Origin: an uncultured SAR86 cluster bacterium
GTDB taxonomy: Bacteria; Pseudomonadota; Gammaproteobacteria; Magnimaribacterales; D2472
Assembly (NCBI GenBank): GCA_905181645.1
Contig: CAJIYN010000001.1
Coordinates: 396,625 to 460,624, forward strand
Length of the DNA stretch: 64,000 bases
Direction: 5' to 3'
In this document: positions 35,052-50,429 of the stretch, one piece after another
Layout: each line of letters starts with the position of its first letter
How positions within the stretch are numbered: position 1 is the stretch's first letter
The notes under the pieces: generated by a model
Told to the model about the DNA's origin: nothing
Database searches by the model: none
What the model saw: only the letters and a program-made list of their open reading frames with translations
Position numbers and translations under genes: made by a program

Positions 35052-35856
35052 TTATGAGCCTGGATTCATACCAATGATTGACTTCCATGACCAAGTAGCT
35101 TCTTTAGAACTATTGGAAAAAGTGAACCGTTTTGCCGAAATTTTTTGAGTATCTTCATATAGCTCTGTATAACCCAGTGCTTGGTAGGAAGTTGATAATA
35201 TTTTAAAAGAATCTAAATCCTCACTTGAATTAGGGATATTTTCAATAACATAATTAGCCAAAGGAATTTTCTTTTGATCTTCCCATTGGTAATAATCTGC
35301 TGCAGCTAATTCGCCACTTGCGATAAGATTTCTTAAATAAACAATTCTTTGATTTGCATAAGATGCATATTGGCTGTCAGGAAATCTTGTAAGAAATTCT
35401 GTGAGTTCCGAAAAAGAATCTTTAGCACCTGATATATCCCTATTTGATAGATCAGTGTCTGTCATTCTTACAATAAAGCTATTATCTCTCGTATAGCTAG
35501 AAAGGCCTTTCATAAAATATGCATAATCAATATTTGGATGTCTTGGATGTAATCTAATAAATCTTTCTGCACTTGAATGAGAAGCTTCATTCTCTGAATT
35601 CATAAAATATGCATAAATCAATTCAGATTGAGCTTGCTCTGCATATCGTCCAAAAGGATACTGACTCTCTATTGCAGTTAAAGAATCAATCGCACCAAAA
35701 TAATTACCAGCTTTCATTCTTCTCTGAGCTTGGTCATAATATATTTTCTCAGGTCGCTCAATTTCTTGCTGGTCACTATTACACCCTAGAAAGTATTAAA
35801 GAAGAGGCAATAACACTTATACTTAGATAAATTATAGAAACTGTTTTTTTATTCAT
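35052..35856 (-). CDS. bamD: Outer membrane protein assembly factor BamD (N-terminal frameshift)
   Basis: Essential lipoprotein of the BAM complex, with TPR repeats. The N-terminus, in another frame, gives a lipoprotein signal (IIYLSISVIASSLI) and, after a base is restored, an SGCN-type lipobox. The clear body has MKAGNYFGAIDSLTAIESQY, FGRYAEQAQSELIYAYF, HPNIDYAYFMKGLSSY and LTEFLTRFPDSQYA. About 268 residues against 245 in E. coli. It is divergent from rluD, as in many gammaproteobacteria. Confidence 0.88.
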
Positions 35857-35933
35857 AATAGCTATTTTACATTTATTATTGGTAATTAAGCTTTAAATTT
35901 ATTATTTAGATAAAAAAATTACATTAAAGTTCA

Positions 35934-36866
35934 ATGACAAATTTATTAAAAGTTTTAGAAAGTGATAACAAGATGCGACTAGATGTCGTAGCAGCAAGAA
36001 TGTTTCCAAATTTTTCCAGAACTCAATTAAAAAAATGGATCCTTCAAGGAAGAGTCTTGGTTAATGGTGAAATCTGTATGCCAAAAGATTCTGTATATGA
36101 AGGAGATGAGGTTGAGATTGATCCAATAGAGGAGGTGAAAGTTTCGTGGGGCCCTGAAGATATTCAATTTGAGGTTTGCTATGAAGAAGAAGACTTTCTT
36201 ATTGTAAACAAACCATTTGGATTAGTAATGCATCCTGGATCTGGTTGTTATAATGGCACTCTAGCTAATGGATTATTATACAAATACCCTCAACTGATAA
36301 ATTTACCAAGAAGTGGCATAGTTCATAGATTAGATAAAGATACATCTGGAGTTTTAGTCGTAGCCAAAACAGAATCATTTAGAAATTATTTCATTCAAGA
36401 AATGCAAGAAAGAAAAGTTATTAAAAAATATATTGCTATATCTGTAGGAGAGACTATTGGAAGTTTTGAAATAAATGAACCAATAGGAAGAGATCCTAAA
36501 AATAGGACAAAAATGACTATAAGACATGATGGAAAGGAGTCTATTTCCTTTATAAAATTAATCAATAAATATAATGGCTATGCAGTATTAGAATGTAAAT
36601 TAGAAACTGGCAGAACCCATCAAATCAGAGTTCATTTAGCTTCAAAAAACTTACCTATCATTGGTGACTCTACCTATAATGCTAGAAAGAGAATAGCTAA
36701 GAATTCTTCACCAGAATTAATTAAATATATTCGAGAATTTCCTAGACAGGCTCTTCATGCTACTCATATTTCCTTTTGTCATCATAAATCAAAAGAGATA
36801 TTTGAATGGTCAGTTGAGATGCCTCAAGACATGAAGAAATTAGAAAAAGCCATTATTACTGGTTGA
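35934..36866 (+). CDS. rluD: 23S rRNA pseudouridine synthase RluD
   Basis: Makes pseudouridines 1911, 1915 and 1917 in helix 69 of 23S rRNA; 1915 is then methylated by RlmH, also encoded here. The 310-residue protein is unbroken: an S4 RNA-binding domain (FSRTQLKKWILQGRVLVNG, about residues 27-45), then the catalytic GIVHRLDKDTSGVLVVAK with D134, and the RTHQIRVHL motif. RluC or RluA-type enzymes are alternatives, but length and the position beside bamD favour RluD. Confidence 0.9.
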   Translation: MTNLLKVLESDNKMRLDVVAARMFPNFSRTQLKKWILQGRVLVNGEICMPKDSVYEGDEVEIDPIEEVKVSWGPEDIQFEVCYEEEDFLIVNKPFGLVMHPGSGCYNGTLANGLLYKYPQLINLPRSGIVHRLDKDTSGVLVVAKTESFRNYFIQEMQERKVIKKYIAISVGETIGSFEINEPIGRDPKNRTKMTIRHDGKESISFIKLINKYNGYAVLECKLETGRTHQIRVHLASKNLPIIGDSTYNARKRIAKNSSPELIKYIREFPRQALHATHISFCHHKSKEIFEWSVEMPQDMKKLEKAIITG

Positions 36867-36894
36867 TTTTGGTTTAAAGAATATTACAAAAGAC

Positions 36895-36923
36895 TTGTTT
36901 TTTGCATCATAAAATAATATAAA
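36895..36923 (+). promoter_or_regulatory. Putative promoter of the ilvB-ilvH-ilvC operon
   Basis: TTGTTT at 36895-36900, a 17-bp spacer and TATAAA at 36918-36923, placed 29 bp before the ilvB start. I see no leader peptide rich in branched-chain codons and no attenuator hairpin in the short leader. Confidence 0.5.
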
Positions 36924-36952
36924 CCTCATTCTTATAGATTTTTTAGGTCCAA

Positions 36953-38693
36953 GTGAAACTTTCTGGTGGCGACATGTTGATGAGGGCCCTTCGTGAAGAA
37001 GGAGTCAAGTTTATCTTTGGTTATCCAGGGGGCGCAGCCCTGCACATCTATGATGCAATTTTCAGACAGAAAAAAATTGAACATATCTTAGTAAGGCATG
37101 AGCAAGGTGCTACCCATGCAGCTGATGGATATGCAAGAGCTACCGGCAAGCCCGGAGTTGTTATGTCACATCTGGTCCAGGAGCAACAAATGCTATCACT
37201 GGTCTAGCTACAGCTTATATGGATTCTATTCCTTTAATAGTTGTATCTGGTCAGGTTGCTAGTCACTTAATTGGAACAGATGCTTTTCAGGAAACCGACA
37301 TGATTGGAGTATCGAGGCCAATTGTTAAACATAGTTATACTGTTTTTGATGCCAAAGATATTCCAAAAACAATTAAAGAAGCATTTCTATGTTGCTACAT
37401 CGGGGAGGCCTGGACCGGTTGTTATTGATATTCCAAAGGACATGACTGCCCCTGAAAATTTATTTGAATATAAATATCCTGCATAGGTAAGCTATGAGAT
37501 CTTATAATCCACCCGTAGAGCCAGAACAAGAACAGATTCAAAGAGCAGTTGATGCTATTTTTGAAGCGAAACAACCAGTTATATATGCTGGAGGTGGTGC
37601 AATTAACAGCAACGCATCTTCAGAACTTTATGAATTGAATGAAATTTTAAATATACCAGTTACGAATACACTAATGGGACTAGGTGTTTATCCAGCAACT
37701 GATTCTAGATTTCATGGGTATGTTGGGAATGCATGGAACATATCAAGCAAATATGGCAATGCATAATGCTGACTTAATTTTAGCAATTGGTGCTACGTTT
37801 TGATGATCGTATTACTAATACGCCTTCAAAATTTGCTCCAGATGCAAGAATTATTCATATAGATGTAGATCCAGCATCTATATCAAAAATTATTAATGCA
37901 GATATTCCAATTGTTGGACAAGTTAATGAGTTCATTGATGCTCTTATCAAAGAAATAAAAGGTCTAAAATAAAGATAGACTCTGAAGCTGTCAGCAAATG
38001 GAATGATCAAATTAAAGCATGGAGCAGCATTGCATGGCTTGGATCATGAAATGTATTTAAAAAAATCTAAATCTAAATTAATCATGCCTCAAGAAGTAGT
38101 TCAGCAGGTATATAGAGTTACTAAAGGGGATGCCTATGTCACTTCTGATGTTGGACAGCATCAAATGTTTGCAGCTCAGTATTATCATTTTAATAAACCG
38201 AGGCGTTGGATTAATTCTGGAGGGCTTGGAACTATGGGTTATGGCTTACCTTCTGCTATGGGAGTTAAATTAGCATTTCCAAATAAAGAAGTAGTCTGCG
38301 TCACAGGCGAGGGAAGTATTCAAATGTGTATTCAAGAACTATCAACATGCTTGCAATACGGCCTACCGGTAAAGATTATTAATATAAATAATCAAGTTTT
38401 TAGGAATGGTAAGACAATGGCAAGACATGAATTATAGCGGTAGATATGCAGCAAGCACTTATGAAGAATCACTTCCTGACTTTGTTAAATTAGCTGAAGC
38501 ATATGGCCACAAAGGATTTAAAGTTACACAGAGAAATAAATTAGGACCAACACTAGAAAAAGCATTTGCTTTAAAAGATCAACTTGTATTTGTTGATGTT
38601 TATGTTGATCAATCAGAACACGTATACCCAATGCTGGTTTCTCCAAATGGAAGTATGCAGGATATGTGGTTATCAAGAGGCAAAAAAACGTGA
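36953..38693 (+). CDS. ilvB: Acetolactate synthase large subunit (frameshifted many times)
   Basis: Thiamine-diphosphate enzyme that makes acetolactate from pyruvate, the first common step to valine, leucine and isoleucine. It starts [18 protein letters not shown] with [13 protein letters not shown], the catalytic [16 protein letters not shown] (ThDP glutamate), [44 protein letters not shown] and the ThDP magnesium motif VTGEGSIQM leading to ININNQ. At least six breaks lie between 37165 and 38410. About 580 codons, as usual. The start is GTG. It overlaps ilvH by 4 bases. The symbol ilvI is equally usual for this paralogue. Confidence 0.93.
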
Positions 38694-39179
38694 AAAGAGT
38701 TTTAGCAATGCTTGTTGAAAATAAGCCAGGTGCTCTTGCAAGGGTAGTTGGACTATTTCACCAAAGAGGATATAACATTGAATCGTTAAATGTAGCCCCG
38801 GTAGATGATGGATCTTATTCAAGATTAACAGTTACTACCAGAGGCTCTGAGATCTGCTGTTGAGCAAATCACCAAACAAATTAATAAAATAATTGACGTT
38901 ATTAAAGTTTCAGATTTAACTGAAGGCGAACACCATGAATATGAATTTATTCTTATAAAATATAATAAATTTAAATTAACACCAAAAATTCAGAAAACAC
39001 TGAAGCCCCTCAGTGGCAAGGTATTAGAAAAAAATATAAAAGTAATTGTAATGTCCGCATTTGGGCCATCGAGTGATATAGAAAAAGCAATCAAGACTAT
39101 AGGTAAATCTAATTTGCTAGAAATTGCCAGATCTGGATGCTTAGGCCTTCATGAAGGGGAAAAAGTTTTAAAAATTTAG
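38690..39179 (+). CDS. ilvH: Acetolactate synthase small regulatory subunit (frameshifted)
   Basis: Regulatory subunit that activates the large subunit and confers valine feedback. It begins [20 protein letters not shown] with LFHQRGYNIESLNVAP, the ACT domain that binds valine, and after a break near 38855 continues VEQITKQINKIIDVIKVSDL to a second ACT-like domain with SGKVLEK and IARSGCLGLHEGEK. About 163 residues, as in E. coli IlvH. The start is a GTG overlapping the ilvB stop (GTGA). Confidence 0.9.
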
Positions 39180-39191
39180 GAGAAAAATAGA

Positions 39192-40234
<1,043 letters not shown>

Positions 40235-40242
40235 AAAAAAGG

Positions 40243-40271
40243 TATCTTCTTACTAATATCTTAGTTAGAAT
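40243..40271 (+). promoter_or_regulatory. Putative rRNA operon promoter
   Basis: A TAGAAT -10 hexamer at 40266-40271 is followed by a GC-rich discriminator (ACGCGTCC), typical of growth-controlled rRNA promoters. The -35 region is weak (TATCTT with a 17-bp spacer). It lies in the 153 bp between ilvC and the 16S gene. Confidence 0.45.
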
Positions 40272-40294
40272 ACGCGTCCGTCCTCAGAGGCGGT

Positions 40295-40308
40295 TGTTCT
40301 TTAAAAAT
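40295..40308 (+). promoter_or_regulatory. boxA antitermination element of the rRNA leader
   Basis: TGTTCTTTAAAAAT differs little from the boxA consensus TGCTCTTTAACAAT. It lies 80 bp upstream of 16S, where NusB and NusE would load for antitermination. NusG, another part of that complex, is encoded at 58.7 kb. Confidence 0.7.
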
Positions 40309-40314
40309 ATTTGG

Positions 40315-40331
40315 TTACTCGTGTGGGTGTT
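40315..40331 (+). other. 16S processing stem, 5' arm
   Basis: These 17 bases are perfectly complementary to 41940-41956 beyond the 16S 3' end. The two would form the long stem cut by RNase III to release pre-16S rRNA. Confidence 0.8.
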
Positions 40332-40387
40332 CAAAATACGAGAAAAAATAATTTAGATTTTTTATAAAAATCAACAAAACATGATAA

Positions 40388-41922
<1,535 letters not shown>

Positions 41923-42107
41923 ACGATATTTCGGTTTTAAACACCCACACGAGTAATCAAATATATTAAAAGAAGTTATTTATAAGTTTTGGTATGTAAT
42001 TTTCTAGTATGTACATTTATGTACATATAAGATCACTGCAATTTAATTAGAAAAGTAATTAATATATTTTATTAAGTACTCTCAAAAAGCGAAATAACCT
42101 TTTTTAA
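41923..42107 (+). other. 16S-23S spacer without tRNA genes
   Basis: A short spacer of 185 bp with no tRNA-Ile, tRNA-Ala or tRNA-Glu. It holds the 3' arm of the 16S stem (41940-41956) and AT-rich sequence complementary to the spacer after 23S: GGTATGTAAT at 41991-42000 pairs with ATTACATACC at 45076-45085, and TACTCTCAAA at 42077-42086 pairs with 45032-45041. It therefore serves rRNA processing. Confidence 0.8.
41940..41956 (+). other. 16S processing stem, 3' arm
   Basis: Perfect 17-bp complement of the leader arm at 40315-40331, lying 17 bp after the mature 16S end. Confidence 0.8.
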
Positions 42108-45017
<2,910 letters not shown>

Positions 45018-45089
45018 AAGAAGGGAACATGTTTGAGAGTAACAATAAAATATTTTTAATATTTGTAGTGAAATAATTACATACCAGTT

Positions 45090-45208
45090 TGCCTGATGAC
45101 AATAGCGGTTTGGCACCACCTGATCCCATCTCGAACTCAGAAGTGAAACGAACCAACGCCAATGGTAGTGCAGGGTCTCCCTGTGTGAGAGTAGGAAATC
45201 GTCAGGCT
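45090..45208 (+). rRNA. rrf: 5S ribosomal RNA
   Basis: About 119 nt. TGCCTGATGAC at the start pairs with GTCAGGC at the end. Internal marks are CTCGAACTCAGAAGTGAAAC and GGGTCTCCCTGTGTGAGAG. The 72-bp gap from 23S holds the 3' arms of the 23S processing stem and no tRNA. Confidence 0.95.
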
Positions 45209-45216
45209 TTTTCTTT

Positions 45217-45250
45217 AAGGCTTTCAGTTTAACTGGAAGCCTTTTTTTTT
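45217..45250 (+). terminator. Rho-independent terminator of the rRNA operon
   Basis: A stem AAGGCTT.CAGT with loop TTA and arm ACTG.AAGCCTT is followed by nine or more T. One mismatch in the middle of the stem. It ends transcription before coaE. Confidence 0.88.
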
Positions 45251-45270
45251 ATCTAAAGTATAATGTTTTT

Positions 45271-45868
45271 ATGATCATAGGATTAACAGGTGGGATAGGT
45301 TCTGGTAAGTCAGCTGCTGCAAGTTTCTTTATGGACTTGGGTATTAGTGTTTTAGATGCAGACGATGTCTCTAGAGACGCTCTTGAAATAAACTCCCCTG
45401 GCTATGAGCTATTTATTAATGCTTTCGGCTCTTCTTATTTAGATAAAAATAACTTGATTGATAGAGCTAAATTAAGATCTACTATATTTACCAATAAAGA
45501 TAAAAAATTACAACTTGAAAATATTATTCACCCAATTGTTAAGGAGTCCATTCTAGATTTCATAAAAAAGTCTAAGTCTCCTTACACCATAATCATGGTT
45601 CCTTTAATTTTCGAAACTAATACAGCTAAGAACTACAGTAGGATCCTCATTATAGACTGCGACATTGACACCCAAATATCTAGAACTATCCATAGGGATG
45701 CTCAGAACACATCAGAAGTTATGAATATAAATATTACAGTCTCAAGCAACAAGACAAGAGCGATTAAGTATTGCTAATGAAGTTATTATTAATAACTCTT
45801 CTTTTGAGGCGCTCCGAGAACAAGTTTTTCAGATACATCAAACTTATATGGAGCTAACTAATGAATGA
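45271..45868 (+). CDS. coaE: Dephospho-CoA kinase (3' frameshift)
   Basis: Last enzyme of coenzyme A synthesis. The ATP loop [19 protein letters not shown] is at residues 2-20, followed by [12 protein letters not shown] (substrate-binding DAD), IIHPIVKE and [10 protein letters not shown] break near 45735 separates it from the C-terminal part [12 protein letters not shown]. About 199 codons, near the E. coli 206. It overlaps yacG by 8 bp; the coaE-yacG pair is usual. Confidence 0.9.
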
Positions 45869-46028
45869 ATGTCCAAATTGTAATAAACGTAATATTGATC
45901 TTTCATCTAAAAATAACTTTAGACCATTTTGCTCTGAGCGTTGTAAGTTGATTGATTTTGGTTCTTGGGCGGGTGAGGAGAATGTTGTCTCAAGGCCTAT
46001 TGAGTCAGAGGATTTTTATGAGGAATAG
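45861..46028 (+). CDS. yacG: DNA gyrase inhibitor YacG, small zinc protein
   Basis: A 55-residue protein, intact. [11 protein letters not shown] and [14 protein letters not shown] supply a CxxC...CxxxC zinc site, followed by an acidic tail (ESEDFYEE). In E. coli YacG binds GyrB and blocks DNA binding. Its ATG overlaps the end of coaE, and its stop lies 8 bp from the convergent secA stop. Confidence 0.88.
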   Translation: MNECPNCNKRNIDLSSKNNFRPFCSERCKLIDFGSWAGEENVVSRPIESEDFYEE

Positions 46029-46035
46029 TAATTAA

Positions 46036-48700
46036 CTATTTCCCATGGCATTGTTTATATTTCTTTCCTGATTTACACCAGCAAGGTTCATTTCTTCCGA
46101 TCTTAGGCTCTTCTCTTTTAATTGGCTGAATTTCAGTCGGTTTTTGTGGGCTATTATTTGGCAAGTTAGATGGGTTAAATTCTTCTTTTTTTAATTCTAA
46201 TTCATTATCTTCTATATTTGGTCCACTATTTTTTAGATTACTTACTTCTGCAGGAGAAGTTAGTTGAAGTGTGAATAGAATTCTAATAGTTTCGCTATCT
46301 ATTTCCTTAAGCATCGATTCAAACATTGAATATGCCTCTCTTTTGAATTCATTTTTAGGATTTTTTTGTGCATAAGCCCTTAATCCAATACTTTGTCTTA
46401 AATGATCAATTTCTGCTAAATGCTCTTTCCAGTGAACATCTAAGAACTTGAAGCATTACCTGTTTTTCTAGCATTAATCTTGTATCCGCAAAATTAAATA
46501 TTTTTTTTAAATAGTTATGAGCATTAAGAGTAATAATTTCAGCAATTTTTTCTGGAAGTAATGATTTATCATCTTTAACAATTTCTTGAATATTAGAATT
46601 AATACCAAAGTTATCAGTAAGGAATTCTTCTAGCTCCTTAAGCTCCCATTGAGACTCAACTAGATTCTAAAGGAACATAATCATATACAGATGAGGTAAA
46701 TTGATCATCAATTAGCTCATTAATAGTTTCACTAATATCAGACTCTTCTAAGAGTTGATTTCTGAGCGAGTATATAGCCTGCCTTTGATCATTTGCCACA
46801 TCATCGTATTCGAGAAGATTTTTTCTTATGTCAAAATTACGGCTTTCTATTCTTCGTTGGGCATTTTCAATACCTCTTGATAACATCCTATGCTCAATAT
46901 GATCCTCTCCTAAGCCAACTCTTTCAAATAAAGCTCTTCTGCTATCTGAAATAAATAATCTAAGTAAATCATCTTCTAACGATAAAAAGAACCTTGAATA
47001 CCCAGGATCTCCTTGTCGCCCAGATCTTCCCCTTAATTGATTATCTATTCTTCTTGATTCATGTCTTTCTGTTCCAAGAATATGAAGTCCGCCTGCATCA
47101 AGAACATTTTTATTCTTAGTTGCCCAATCAGAATCAACTTCTTCTTTTTTACCACCTAAGAACTATATCTGTTCCCCTGACCTGCCATATTAGTTGCAAT
47201 AGTTACCATTCCAGCTTTACCTGCATTAGCTATAATTTCAGCCTCTTTTTCATGGTGCTTAGCATTAAGAATTTGATGCGGTATTTTTTTGCTTTAATAA
47301 TTCAGACACTTCTTCTGATGATTCTACTGAAGCAGTGCCAACAAGAATAGGGCGCTTCTTTCTCTTTTAATAGCTCTATTTCATCTATTAACGCTTTATA
47401 TTTTGACTCTCTTGTTAAGAAATACTAAATCATTCTTATCATCTCTAATCATTGGTTTATGGTTGGGATAATCACTACATCCAATCCATAGATTTCTTTA
47501 AATTCAGCAGCTTCAGTATCTGCTGTACCTGTCATTCCAGAAAGAGTTTTAAATAATCTAAAAAAGTTTTGGAAAGTAGTCGAAGCTAAAGTTTGCGATT
47601 CTTTTTGAATTGGAACATTTTCTTTGCACTCGAGCGCTTGATGGATTCCTTCGCTCATTCTTCTGCCTGACATAGTCCTGCCTGTATGTTCGTCAACAAG
47701 AAGGACTTCTTGGCCTCTCACAAGGTAGTGAACATTTTTTTTAAACAGATATGCAGCTTTTAATGTGGCATTTACATACCGCATAATCTTAATATTGCTG
47801 ACTGAGTAAAGACTATCCTCGATTGGAGTAAGACCTAAGCATCTTCTAAGTATTTCTCAACTTCAATGTAACCCTCATCTGTTAATTCTACATTGACCTA
47901 TTTTTTTCATCAATCATGTAATGACCTCTTTCATCATCTTCTAAAGGCTCTTCTTCAGTTTCTTCTCTGAATTGCTTTTGAAGTTTTGGAATAATCTTTT
48001 TAATTTGCTTATAAAGCTCGGAACTTTCATTAGATGGGCCAGATATAATTAAGTGGAGTTCTTGCTTCATCAATTAATATGAATCTACCTCATCAACAAT
48101 TGCAAAATCCAGAGAGCATTGAGCTCTATCTTCTACACTTGAGCCATATTATCTCTGAGGTAATCAAAACCTAATTCATTATTAGTTGCATATATAATCA
48201 TCTGATTATATGCATTTATCTTTTCTTCAGTTGGTTTGATGTCTATTCAACACTCAACCATGAAACTATAGATAGCGCCATCCAAGCGCTATCACGTTTT
48301 GCTAGATAATCATTTACAGTAACAAGATGAACACCTTTTCCAGACAGGCATTTAAGAACGCCGGTAAGGTAGCTACAAGAGTTTTACCTTCACCGGTTTT
48401 CATTTCAGAAATATTTCCTTGGTGAAGATATGCCACCAAAAAGCTGAGAATCAAAATGCCTTAGCCCTAAAGTTCGAACACTTGCTTCTCTTACAGCAGC
48501 ATATGCAATAGGCAGTATCGAATAGATATCATTATTTTCTAGAAATTGATCATTAAGAGATTCCTTAGAGTAAGAAAGAAATTCATCATCTTCTCACTCA
48601 TTTCATCTGAAAGATCATTTATCTGATCCACAAGATATTGCATCTTCTTGATAGTCCTATCATTGCTAGATCCAAAGATTTTTGAAAATATATTAAGCAT
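46036..48700 (-). CDS. secA: Preprotein translocase ATPase SecA (frameshifted many times)
   Basis: Motor of the Sec pathway that drives proteins through SecYEG. The start [30 protein letters not shown] (Walker A), [75 protein letters not shown] with [13 protein letters not shown], and later [20 protein letters not shown] are all present. The C-terminus has the zinc SEC-C motif [18 protein letters not shown]. At least nine breaks. About 888 codons against 901 in E. coli, so nearly complete. Convergent with yacG. SecE, one of its partners, is at 58.3 kb. Confidence 0.93.
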
Positions 48701-48747
48701 TAATTACTTTAGTTTTAAAAATTTCTACACTCTTAGTAGATTTTAGA

Positions 48748-49655
48748 TTATCTCCAAAGGGGTCTTACATACGAAATGGGGGCATTACTGCTAGATATTT
48801 CTAACTCTACTAATTCTATGATCTTTTCTTAATAATACTTACTAGTTGACTATTTGAGCATAGATCAGACTTTATATACCAGATAATTCACCTTAGATTC
48901 CACCAATAAATATAGATCACCTATAGCATCTAACATCTTATGCTTTACTATCTCGTCTTTAAATCTCAACCCTTCTTCATTAAGGATTTTATCATCACCA
49001 AATATAACGGCGTTAGAAGAGCTTGCTCCAAGAGCTAAATTCTTTGATTTTAGTAAAGCAGCCTCCGCTTCATAGCCAAAGGTTCTAGCTCTACAGACTT
49101 CTTTTACAAAAGAAGTGGAAGAAAAATCTATACAGATTGCTTCAGCTGGAGAGTTTTTTATGAACTGGGTGATCAAAATCTACCTTAAATGATACTTTAA
49201 ATCCTTCGAATGGCTTAATAGTTGCAAAAGCATCATCTCTTTTTGAGGTAATTTCTTTTTTAACTTTAATAAATTTTTTCATTCCTTCTTGCTCTTCAAG
49301 ACCTGCGGACTTGAAGAAGAAAAACAAATGGGCCAGCACTCCCATCCATTATTGGAACTTCCGGACCATCAAGCTTAATAATGCAATTATCTATTCCTAG
49401 ACCAGCAATAGCTGATAAAAGATGCTCAATTGTATGAACTTTAATGCCATCTTTAACTAATGTAGTAGACATGCTTGTTTCGCCAACATATTCCGCAAGT
49501 GCTGGTATTTCTATACTTGAATCAATATCAGTCCTTACAAATCTAATGCCAGAGTTTACTTCTGCTGGAAGTAATTCCATGGTGACTTTTATGCCTGTAT
49601 GCAAGCCTATGCCAGTCGCTTTAATAGCGTTTCTTAAGGTTCTTTGTTTAAGCAT
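48748..49655 (-). CDS. lpxC: UDP-3-O-acyl-N-acetylglucosamine deacetylase LpxC (frameshifted)
   Basis: Zinc enzyme for the first committed step of lipid A synthesis. It begins [20 protein letters not shown] and has the zinc ligand region [17 protein letters not shown] (HTIEHL), [12 protein letters not shown], then [14 protein letters not shown] and [13 protein letters not shown] with the second metal histidine and aspartate. Breaks near 49310, 49160 and 48880; past the last, a frame with [11 protein letters not shown] and [12 protein letters not shown] gives the C-terminus and a stop at 48748. About 302 codons, matching the family's 305. Confidence 0.9.
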
Positions 49656-49690
49656 CTATCAAGTCTAATAGAATATAAATTCATATCAAG

Positions 49691-50429
49691 CTAATTCTTA
49701 GCCTGATCTCTCTGCCTTACTGCTTCGTTTAGAATGACTCCCTGTAGCAACTGAGACATTTAAGCTTTTAAAGTTTGTATTGCCACTTAAGCTGATCACA
49801 CTATCGCATATCTCTAGGGTTTTTTGTCTTACCCCTGTCTCCTCCGAGCCCATAATCAACGCAGTAGGCATGCCTTGAAATCTTCACTCATGTATGACTT
49901 TGAACTTTTGCATGCTCACTTAAGCCTAAATATCTGACATTCGCTATTTTCCTTTAGATATTTAATGCAATTAACTAAGTTTGTAACGTGAAATATATTT
50001 AATAACCTCTGCGCCACCGACAGAAACCTTATGAGCAACCGAGTTGATTGGCGCACATTGATGTTTATTTATAATCATTGCATCAACTCCAATTACTGCA
50101 GCCGATCTTACACAAGCTCCCAGATTTCTTGGATCAATAATATTATCTAGTATTAATATGAGAGGGCTCTTAATCTCAAAGCTTTCTACAAGCATTTTAA
50201 GATTTTGAAATGAAGGTTGTGGTTCTTTTTTTATAGTTGCTTCAGGCTCCTGAGATATTTTTTTTGAAAGTTCATACCACTTTAACCATTCTCATCTATA
50301 AGTGACTCAATTCTATTCATCATCCCTATTAGCAGGAAGAAGTACTTTTTTTATTTTTTCTGGATTATGAATCAGAATACTCTCAATGCTATGAAAGCCC
50401 ACTCTATGATCCAAGTTAGCTTTATTCAT
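49691..50429 (-). CDS. rlmB: 23S rRNA (guanosine-2251-2'-O)-methyltransferase RlmB (frameshifted)
   Basis: SPOUT-family methyltransferase for G2251 in the P loop of 23S rRNA. The start NKANLDHRVGFHSIESIL is the substrate-binding part; the catalytic domain has ILILDNIIDPRNLGACVRSA, then AHKVSVGGAEVI, MGSEETGVRQKTLEICD and VISLSGNTNFKSLNVSVATG, the SAM-binding knot. Breaks near 50300, 49965, 49890 and 49735. About 246 residues, as in E. coli (243). It follows rnr by one base on the same strand, a usual pair. Confidence 0.88.
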